A stretch of 64,000 nucleotides of DNA. It comes from Bostrychus sinensis (Eukaryota; Chordata; Actinopteri; Gobiiformes; Eleotridae). This document shows, one piece after another, positions 57,701 through 64,000 of this stretch (within the stretch, counting starts at the first letter, position 1; every line of letters starts with the position of its first letter). The notes under the pieces are model-generated. The model did no database searches. It was not told the DNA's origin and saw nothing but the letters and a program-made list of their open reading frames with translations. Both the position numbers and the translations under genes were made by a program. The stretch spans positions 4,085,408-4,149,407 of the forward strand of contig CM036256.1 of the NCBI GenBank assembly GCA_020698575.1, given 5' to 3'.

Positions 57701-60700
57701 AGAGACAGGAGAGAGACAGGAGAGAGACGGGTGAGAGACGGGTGAGAGACAGGTGAGGGACAGGAGAGAGACAGGAGAGAGACAGGTGAGAGACAGGAGA
57801 GAGACAGGTGAGAGACATGTGAGAGACAGGAGAGAGACAGGTGAGAGACAGGTGAGAGACAGGAGAGAGACAGGAGAGAGACAGGAGAGAGACAGGAGAG
57901 AGACAGGTGAGAGACATGTGAGAGACAGGAGAGAGACAGGTGAGAGACGGGTGAGAGACAGGTGAGGGACAGGAGAGAGACAGGAGAGAGACAGGTGAGA
58001 GACAGGTGACAGACGGGTGAGAGACAGGTGACAGACGGGTGAGAGACAGGTGAGAGACAGGTGAGAGACAGGAGAGAGACAGGAGAGAGACAGGAGAGAG
58101 ACAGGTGAGAGACGGGTGAGAGACAGGTGAGGGACAGGAGAGAGACAGGAGAGAGACGGGTGAGAGACAGGTGAGGGACAGGAGAGAGACAGGAGAGAGA
58201 CAGGTGAGAGACAGGAGAGAGACAGGTGAGAGACAGGTGAGAGACAGGAGAGAGACAGGTGAGAGACAGGAGAGAGACAGGTGAGAGACAGGTGACAGAC
58301 GGGTGAGAGACAGGTGACAGACGGGTGAGAGACAGGTGAGAGACAGGAGGGAGACAGGTGAGAGACAGGAGAGAGACAGGTGAGAGACAGGTGAGAGACA
58401 GGAGAGAGACAGGTGAGAGACAGGAGAGACAGGTGAGAGGCAGGAGAGAGACAGGTGAGAGACAGGAGAGAGACAGGAGAGAGACAGGAGGGAGACAGGT
58501 GAGAGACAGGAGAGAGACAGGTGAGAGACAGGAGAGAGACAGGAGGGAGACAGGTGAGAGACAGGTGAGAGACAGGTGAGAGACAGGAGAGAGACAGGTG
58601 AGAGACAGGAGAGAGACAGGTGAGAGACAGGTGACAGACGGGTGAGAGACAGGTGACAGACGGGTGAGAGACAGGTGAGAGACAGGTGAGAGACAGGTGA
58701 GAGACAGGAGAGAGACAGGTGAGAGACAGGTGAGAGACAGGAGAGAGACAGGTGAGAGACAGGAGAGACAGGTGAGAGGCAGGAGAGAGACAGGTGAGAG
58801 ACAGGAGAGAGACAGGAGAGAGACAGGAGGGAGACAGGAGAGAGACAGGAGACAGACAGGTGAGAGACAGGAGAGAGACAGGAGAGAGACAGGAGGGAGA
58901 CAGGAGAGAGACAGGAGAGAGACAGGTGAGAGACAGGAGAGACAGGTGAGAGGCAGGAGAGAGACAGGTGAGAGACAGGAGAGAGACAGGTGAGAGACAG
59001 GAGAGAGACAGGAGAGAGACAGGAGGGAGACAGGAGAGAGACAGGAGACAGACAGGAGAGAGACAGGAGACAGACAGGTGAGAGACCGGCCCAATATGTA
59101 GGGCTGATTTTCTTAATTTTATTATAGCCATTTGTTTTAGTTTTGCTTAAGCGGAAATAAATGTGTTACAGTTGAACAGTGACAGTTAAAGATGAGTTTA
59201 TTTTTTAAAGAAAACTAATAAGACAAACTCAATGGAAGCTGCTGTGCAGGTAGAGCTTGGGGAGAGCTACGAGGTTCTGTTCCAGAGAAACAAGCAAAAG
59301 CTTTTTATTGCCGTTTTGACCATTTCAGGCTGGGATAAAGTGATTTTTGATATTTCCTATGAACTGCAGAGTAAGAGCCCAAACTGAGACAAGATGGTTG
59401 GGGAAGCTGGGGTCCTTCAGGTTGCATGGTTATAAGTTGAATGAAACCTTAGATAATTTTGTAGCCTAATAGTCCGCCTGAAAACTACAGCACACAATAA
59501 TCACGTAATTATTAGAACACAGGTATTTTTATTTAGATTAATTAGAAGCTACCATGCCACACATGTAAAAAACTGATTTTGTTAGTTTTATTTTTTTATA
59601 GAAAAGCATCTAATAACACATTTTAGTCCGCAAAATCCTGAAGGGACCACTATGCTTACTAAATATTTGTACTCTTAAAACCTAAGGTGGCTGTGACTTA
59701 AAAGGCACATTTTGCTAATAAAATGAAATTACTTGAAAACAGCAAAGTAAAATTAAAGTCAGCAATAAAAAATACATAAGAAAAGAATCATCTGCTGTGT
59801 AAAGTTTATTATTTGACTGATTTATGTTTCTTTTGAGTGGAACTTGAACTAATTATTCTAACACTGTACCCAATACATGTAGCTGAGCTAAATTGTATAT
59901 TGTCTCTTTTTTTATTAAAATCTCAGAACAGAGGAGAGAACCCACAGTAAGGCAAAATGCTAGCCATATTTTTTAGTTTTTTTAAATGAAAGTGTTGACG
60001 TTACCTGGCTGTCGGGGTCTCCGGGCATGCCCAGGACCGGAGCTGGAGGCCTGGGAGGGGTGATGGGCGGGTGGGACAGGGTGACCGGGGGTCGAGTGGC
60101 CAGACGGGGGCGCTCACACACTTCACACAACACACTGCTGGCTGCGTTCACCATGGTGCAGCTCTTACACTGCCACTCTGACAGAACACAGAAGGAGGAG
60201 GTTAGACTTTCTCTTTACTCAGATCCACAGCTGAACTACCAGTGTGACAAATATCAAAAATCTGTCACTGCTGCAGAAGACGGGGAGTGGAAAAGCTGGT
60301 CCAAAACTGTTGAAATGAAACACTAACAAGTGTAGGCCTATCTAGCAAATTATGTAAATGTTGTCTGGGTTGATATTATGTGGCACATTCTGGTTTTATG
60401 CACAAATAAATTATTGTTCCGTAAGTGAAGACATTTTCAGAAAAGGTCAGTAAGGGGCCAAGGAAAACATGAATACTTTCTGGATCCAGGGATTTTAGTA
60501 AAGCAGTGGTTGCCAAAATGGGGTCCGGGGCCTCCTGAGGGACCGCAAAGGTACTGCAGGGGGCCCCCAGAGGCTGTGTATATAACGTTAAATTGTGTTT
60601 GAAATGAAGTATAGTTATAGACTCATTTACAAAAAAAATTTTTTCAGCCAACAGTCAGTGTTTTTGGTAATGTTTTTGTAGAAATTTTGGAGAAAAACAT

Positions 60701-63479
60701 GACATAGTCTTATGAATGAGTGAAGTTAGTGAAGTTGTTGGGGGTCCACGTGGGATTTTGAGAAATTTAAGGAGGCCATGACTCTCTTGACTTTGGGAAT
60801 GGCTGTAGTGAAGCATTCTGTATCATAGTAATATCCCAGAAGATACTAATTCCAACCACAAGGACTAAAAAATATAATTAGTTTTAGTGGAATCAGTTTG
60901 ACATTTATAGTAATAATAGTAATAATAATACAACCTGAATTCTGGAAATGTTGGGTCTTTTTTTTAAAGTTACACTGTGTAACTTTTCTCCTAAATATGT
61001 GGGGCATACTGACTTGTTTTTGTGATTTTTTGAGCGATTATAAGGCTTGAGGCGCGATCTGTTGCTCCGAGCGGGGCTTCTGTACTGAGAAACCGCCCTC
61101 GCAACTTGGCCGGGAGCGCTCCGCTGTTCAGGAAGAGTCACGTGACAGGGAACGACTTGAGGCGCAGTATAACCATGAAGCTACTTTTAGCGTTGTTATT
61201 TTCGCCAGTTCGTCAGGGCCGAAGGACACAAGAAGATGAAGACAATGTCGGACGAGGCAAGAAAAAGAAAATGTGAAAGGGACCGCACCAGATCGCAGAC
61301 AAGAGTCAACATCGGACAGACTTTTGCTCGCTGGCGTCAGATGAGAGACAGAGAAGGCTGCAAATCAGATCACGTTTTTGCTTCTTTATTGTTGGGCAGG
61401 TAAATTAGCCTCTTTATTTTTTCTTTAGAACGTGCTTTTTCATACAGTTATTAGTTGTTTTTACTGCGACCATTGCGCGATATTTGTTGATAAGCTAACG
61501 CTAGCGCTAACTCTATAGAAGATCCAGTCCAAACTTCCAAAGGTAGCAGCAGGTCAACTAAAGTTGAAACAATGATGGAAATAGACGCACGCTCGCACAG
61601 TTTCAGAAGGAGGAGGGGCCCTAGTGTTTACGTTTGCGACGGTGCAGTGGCACCTGTGGCCTCTAGAGGCGCAAGACCGGAAATCTTACACAGTGTAACT
61701 TTAAAAATGAATAAAATAAAAACTGAAACATCTATAGATTAATAATAATAGAAGAGTAAACATGGCGTATATTATGAACCTGTGATGGTGGCAGGCGGCT
61801 TGTCCTCGGACACAGAGCCACTGAGGCCTCTCCTGGGACTCTCACACTCCTCACACAGGACGTCCTGACTGGAGTTGGTCTTGGAGCAGTGCAGACACTT
61901 CCAGGAGGACGAACTGGGGACACAAGAGGTCAATACCACAGATCATACTGGCTCTCCTGGTTTAAGGGTTGCTTACAGCCATGACCGACCTGTGTTTCCT
62001 CGTCTTGGCTCCAGGGGGCAGCGTGGCGGTGACCTTGGTCCGGTGGTGCCCGGCTCTGTCAGGGGCGCAGTGGTAGAGTTTGTCACACTCGGAGCACAGG
62101 CCCTGGAGGCAGGTCACGCAGTGCACCGAGATACGGAAGATCCCACAGATGGAGCAGTTCTCTGAGGGCAACAACAGAGGAAATGTTGAGCCGAGCCATA
62201 CGTGTTATAAATAAGGCTGCGTATTATTCTCATGTTTTGAATTTCAGAGATTTAGTTTATTATAGAATCTTGCAAATGGTGATCAAAGCAAAAGCTAAAA
62301 CACTTCCAGATTGTGTCCAGAGGTTCTTTTTCATCCATCCCTGAGAGCAAATATGAGTTTTTGTGAGAGATTTGTGTAAATTTACTTTACAAAAAGCCAA
62401 AAAGGAAGTTAGGAGGAGATGTATTTCTGTAGCTGGGGTTAAATTGATGAACAGTTCTATCTTGGCATTAAAACATGTTCTCCTTTCATGTTTAAAAAAG
62501 TATTGTACACGTCTCTATTTAAGAGTTATGACTGTAAGTGTTTTTCTTCTTTATTACTATTTTTCTTTAGTATTATTATTTATTTTGTAGAATAAGCATT
62601 TTCAGCCTTTACAGTCACAATTTAAGGATTGCTGTTTTGTTGTTGTTTACTACGGTCATTGATTTATGTGACTGAATAAAGTGAACTGAACTTTAGTACA
62701 AATAAGGGCCAAAGCTTATCAAAACCACATTACAATTAGCAAAGAAAAAAGACATAACGTAGGAACTTCAAAGGAGTTTGCTAAAGTGATACAGCTTTTA
62801 GCGACATGATGCTAACAGATAGATTTCTGATGTTTAAGGCTGAAATGATCAGAACGAGTCTGGTGACGGTGTCTGGGCTTTAGAAACGCGCAGGAGCACT
62901 TCCTGGTTTCACGTGTCTACATAGAGCTGTGAGAGGCTTTGAGTGTTTTCAGCTCTGGAGAAGGGCAAAGCCTCAGCATACAGGATTATTCAAACAGAAT
63001 ACTACTGCAGCTTTGTTTTTGAGGAGAAGACAACATTATAACATAGTTAGAAGAGAGGAAAAGTCGATTTAGTAGAACAGAGACCTTTCAGAAAGCAGTA
63101 ATTAGTGATAAAAACTAGCTTTGTGGTTAGAAAAAGTCAGACATTCCTCTTTTTTTCTGTGATAAATATATTTTTCACAACAAGCCAAGCTTCATTTGAG
63201 AAAACAATGTGGTGTGAGTGAGCTTATTCTCTCTGACTTTAGCTTTGCCTTCACTACAGTCAGGTCAGTAGGGCACGGTGTCAATCCAAAAATGTGCGTA
63301 TATATGTATTATTATGTTTTATTACCTGGGTGTTTGGGCTGAATGGACCTCAGCCCTTTATCTGTCTGTGAGGAGCCCCTGGACGAGTGATGTTTGGAGG
63401 GAAACCCCAGAGATTTGCTGTGTCCGGACGAATGGGACGAGAACTGGGAGCCCACCACGTCCGTGTTCAGGCCCACGTC
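39742..63479 (-). CDS. rnf31: E3 ubiquitin ligase RNF31/HOIP, missing its N-terminal part (continues past right edge)
   Basis: HOIP is the catalytic subunit of LUBAC and makes linear (Met1) ubiquitin chains in NF-kB and cell-death signalling. Exons 5' to 3': 63326-63479, 61990-62161, 61780-61913, 60005-60177, 57141-57368, 53444-53629, 49726-49893, 49472-49657, 47772-47978, 47506-47679, 47285-47383, 45777-45866, 45566-45680, 45345-45457, 44559-44669, 42570-42618, 41853-41949, 40850-41015, 39742-39795. Phases agree throughout: 2676 coding bases, 891 residues. Domains in order: Cys/His zinc finger, three NZF fingers, UBA region, RING1, IBR, RING2 with the catalytic Cys in GGCMHF, and the linear-ubiquitin domain ending [11 protein letters not shown]. 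Human HOIP has 1072 residues, so mainly the PUB domain is missing. The exon at 53444-53629 has a weakly defined 3' end inside a minisatellite. Confidence 0.95.
40010..40400. mobile_element. LINE-like fragment in the last rnf31 intron
   Basis: Phrases ggggaagacctaggacac, tggagggactctgggaac and gcctcgggatt match the well-known 3' region of a fish non-LTR retrotransposon. Truncated, no open frame. The exact clade is uncertain. Confidence 0.5.
41016..41852. other. rnf31 intron, mostly dispersed repeats
   Basis: 41070-41270 matches the repeat that is interrupted at 9480-10180 (attcctcacagacatttttac). 41285-41780 includes tttatttgtatagcactttt, typical of a SINE or LINE tail. Confidence 0.5.
42060..44558. 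other. rnf31 introns around exon 42570-42618
   Basis: A hAT-like end (cagtggttcccaaccttttt) starts at about 42086. The rest, including 42700-44558, has no feature I can name except simple (aat)n near 44510. Confidence 0.4.
44785..45205. repeat. Dispersed repeat, family D-like
   Basis: tttaaggctttttgatgccc and tttaatgctttttaatgcca words match the style of 2998-3360. In the rnf31 intron between exons 45345-45457 and 44559-44669. Confidence 0.45.
46125..46560. mobile_element. hAT-like element with caggggtctgcaacc end
   Basis: The left end caggggtctgcaacctttc and a right part with gtgtggctctaaaaccatag and gcaggtgtctgg resemble a common fish hAT non-autonomous element. Target duplication not resolved. 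Confidence 0.5.
46675..46990 (+). mobile_element. tRNA-derived SINE, near complete
   Basis: Head with A-box-like cagtagcttaggcagc and B-box-like ggcggtttgatcacc, body tgtgtccttggaaaaacac, tail gtaaagtgctttgag and an (att)n end. A reversed partial copy follows at 46990-47100. Confidence 0.8.
48038..49282. mobile_element. TIR element enclosing a 20-bp minisatellite
   Basis: Left end gagggctgttccacaaaac and right end cttttgtggaacagccctc are inverted copies. About 1.24 kb, non-coding, in the rnf31 intron between exons 49472-49657 and 47772-47978. Harbinger-like ends are possible. Confidence 0.7.
48885..49155. repeat. 20-bp minisatellite
   Basis: About 13-14 copies of gaccggagttagctcagtct with single-base variants. 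Lies entirely within the TIR element 48038-49282. Confidence 0.95.
50131..50222. repeat. Unexpanded relative of the 20281-20830 element
   Basis: actgtgggatttttt, agaagtcacactgca, aatcataaac and cgcttgttcacactg match the flanks of the 21-bp array. Here the middle is a single short stretch. Confidence 0.7.
50223..51050. other. rnf31 intron, unnamed
   Basis: Nothing recognisable apart from SINE-like words; reaches to the start of the 11-bp array. Confidence 0.35.
51053..53450. repeat. 11-bp minisatellite, about 218 units, abutting an rnf31 exon
   Basis: Unit tgtgtactgtc, with a second form tgtgtactgac; rarer forms have tgtgtgctg, tctctgtactg or a length change (near 51818 and 52025). The two main forms alternate in repeated higher-order blocks. 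On the minus strand the second form reads acagtcagtaca, which contains a splice-donor-like gtcagt. Confidence 0.97.
53650..54275. other. rnf31 intron with a 40-bp tandem duplication
   Basis: Around 54000-54110 the block containing cacactacacactaccac and two gtccccct words is present two to three times. Confidence 0.6.
54278..56113. repeat. 15/17-bp minisatellite, about 117 units
   Basis: Unit ggtgggtcagagaga (15 bp) and a form with an extra ga (17 bp). Variants gcgggtc, gcgacgggtc and gcagtgggtc mark larger duplications; a 90-bp block at 55348 is repeated at 55438. In the rnf31 intron between exons 57141-57368 and 53444-53629. Confidence 0.97.
56337..56940. repeat. Imperfect (tac)n-rich microsatellite
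   Basis: Built from tac, tgc and aat triplets, with a 12-bp sub-unit (tactactgctta). Degrades rightward into ttctactac-type sequence. Confidence 0.85.
57377..59082. repeat. 11-bp minisatellite, about 155 units, abutting an rnf31 exon
   Basis: Units gagagacaggt and gagagacagga, with variants gagggacag, gacagacgggt and 9-bp gagacaggt forms. Repeated blocks marked by gtgacagacgggtgag lie near 58006, 58292 and 58631. Almost pure pyrimidine on the transcribed (minus) strand of rnf31. Confidence 0.97.
59090..59425. repeat. Dispersed repeat, family C, copy 2
   Basis: Same as 15280-15730. The 11-bp array begins right beside its ggcccaatatgtagggc end. Confidence 0.65.
59426..60004. other. rnf31 intron, AT-rich, nothing recognisable
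   Basis: No feature that can be named. Confidence 0.35.
60964..61706 (+). mobile_element. DNA transposon remnant with TTAA-flanked inverted ends
   Basis: The left end ttaaagttacactgtgtaa and right end ttacacagtgtaactttaa are exact inverted copies; the TTAA at each edge would suit a piggyBac-type insertion, though TA is also possible. It carries a short coding-like exon at 61236-61403. In the rnf31 intron 60178-61779, opposite strand. Confidence 0.7.
61236..61403 (+). pseudogene. Short transposon-borne ORF (55 residues)
   Basis: Starts [12 protein letters not shown] and continues with basic residues, [14 protein letters not shown] and a final [12 protein letters not shown] before a stop. The stop sits directly after a splice-donor-like cag/gtaaat, so it may be the first exon of a former multi-exon transposon protein. 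Similar basic-plus-WRxL segments occur at the start of many predicted fish proteins, from memory. Function unknown. Confidence 0.4.
61990..62161 (-). other. rnf31: rnf31 exon: Cys/His zinc finger
   Basis: The exon encodes ENCSICGIF, then [18 protein letters not shown] and RAGHHR. The paired Cys with trailing His resemble a B-box-like finger and correspond to the first zinc finger of human HOIP. It follows the Ser-rich linker exon at 63326-63479 and precedes the NZF fingers. Confidence 0.8.
62795..63092. mobile_element. Family A dispersed element, partial copy in rnf31
   Basis: Same core as 27772-28313 and same orientation, starting within it (agcgacatgatgctaacag) and ending agtagaacagagacctttc. 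Confidence 0.75.
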
Positions 63480-63506
63480 CTGGGACAGCACACATATTTT
63501 ACTAGG

Positions 63507-64000
63507 GCTGCAGCTATCGATTATTTTGGTAATCGAGTAATCTATCGATGATTTTGTTCGATTAATCGAGTAACTGAATAAGAGATACTTTAGTTTTTAG
63601 TTTTAGTTTACTCTTGCGTGTCTGCATATTTTAAAAAGTAACACATTTTAATGCACATCTGTGAATCTGTCAGTCTAACATTAAGAAGTGTTTTTTTCAT
63701 ATTTGAATGCATTACATCGCAAATAGCTTTGTACATGTAGATTTTATTATTATACATTATGATATGGTCTACTAATTATATACTTACTTATACTTTATAC
63801 TTACTTATACTGGGCTATATTATTATATACTAATTATATATTTAATCAGAATATTTGTAAATGCCTTTACGAAACAATGCAAAAAATGCAAAGATGTGCA
63901 TTCCCCTCACAATTTAAAAAGTACTTTAGTTGTAACCCTCTCTGCTTCTAAAAGTGATATCTGTTATCATTTATACACCAGGGGCCTGTTAAAGACGCTA
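63507..64000. mobile_element. hAT-like element running off the right edge
   Basis: Starts tagggctgcagctatcgatt with repeated aatcgagtaatc and cgattaatcgag motifs, the usual start of an abundant fish hAT element. It lies just upstream of the first visible rnf31 exon. Confidence 0.6.

Larger units (their letters stand above)
57141..61913 (-). other. rnf31: rnf31 exons: three NZF (RanBP2-type) fingers
   Basis: Exon 61780-61913 encodes [21 protein letters not shown], exon 60005-60177 encodes [11 protein letters not shown] then [11 protein letters not shown], and exon 57141-57368 encodes [10 protein letters not shown] then [10 protein letters not shown]. Each fits the NZF pattern W-x-C-x2-C, Asn, C-x2-C. 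In HOIP these fingers bind ubiquitin and NEMO. The last exon also starts the UBA-side linker ([18 protein letters not shown]). Confidence 0.85.

Noticed and set aside
57316..59131. Two frames of about 590 residues rich in Leu, Ser and Cys on the minus strand
   Set aside because: Translation of the 11-bp array in rnf31 intron; only 57141-57368 is exonic.

Overview
The window is nuclear DNA from a ray-finned fish, most likely a percomorph teleost. The genes are intron-rich with GT/AG junctions, the proteins match vertebrate families, and the non-coding DNA is full of fish-type SINEs, hAT-like and Tc1-like miniature transposons and very large minisatellites. I cannot name the species; the minisatellite load would suit a goby-like genome, but that is a guess.

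Four protein genes can be modelled exon by exon with consistent splice phases. (1) tgs1 (trimethylguanosine synthase), minus strand, N-terminal half only, running off the left edge. (2) tmem68 (ER acyltransferase, triacylglycerol synthase), plus strand, complete in eight coding exons (7537-14702), head to head with tgs1 across a short CpG-containing promoter. (3) xkr4 (phospholipid scramblase), minus strand, complete in four coding exons (29504-38545). (4) rnf31 (HOIP, catalytic subunit of the linear ubiquitin ligase LUBAC), minus strand, 19 exons from 63479 to the stop at 39742; the N-terminal PUB part lies past the right edge. The order and orientation tgs1(-) tmem68(+) xkr4(-) equals that of human 8q12.1 read backwards. 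RNF31 sits elsewhere in human (14q), so a synteny break lies between xkr4 and rnf31.

Layout: 1-5770 tgs1; about 5750-6060 shared promoter; 6060-14702 tmem68; 14703-29503 gene-free, made of transposons, a 21-bp array and a 4.5-kb field of 11-bp repeats; 29504-38700 xkr4, compact; 38900-39170 a 27/30-bp minisatellite upstream of xkr4 and behind the 3' end of rnf31; 39445-64000 rnf31.

The most unusual part is the middle of rnf31. Introns on either side of the last NZF exon and the following UBA-side exon hold three huge arrays: an 11-bp array (about 218 units), a 15/17-bp array (about 117 units) and another 11-bp array (about 155 units). Two of them touch exons. The only in-phase 5' splice site I can find for the exon at 53444-53629 lies inside the first array unit, and the pyrimidine-rich complement of the 57.4-59.1 kb array is the polypyrimidine tract of the exon at 57141-57368. 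Several arrays can be seen to have grown inside transposon copies, because an unexpanded copy or the transposon ends are present nearby.
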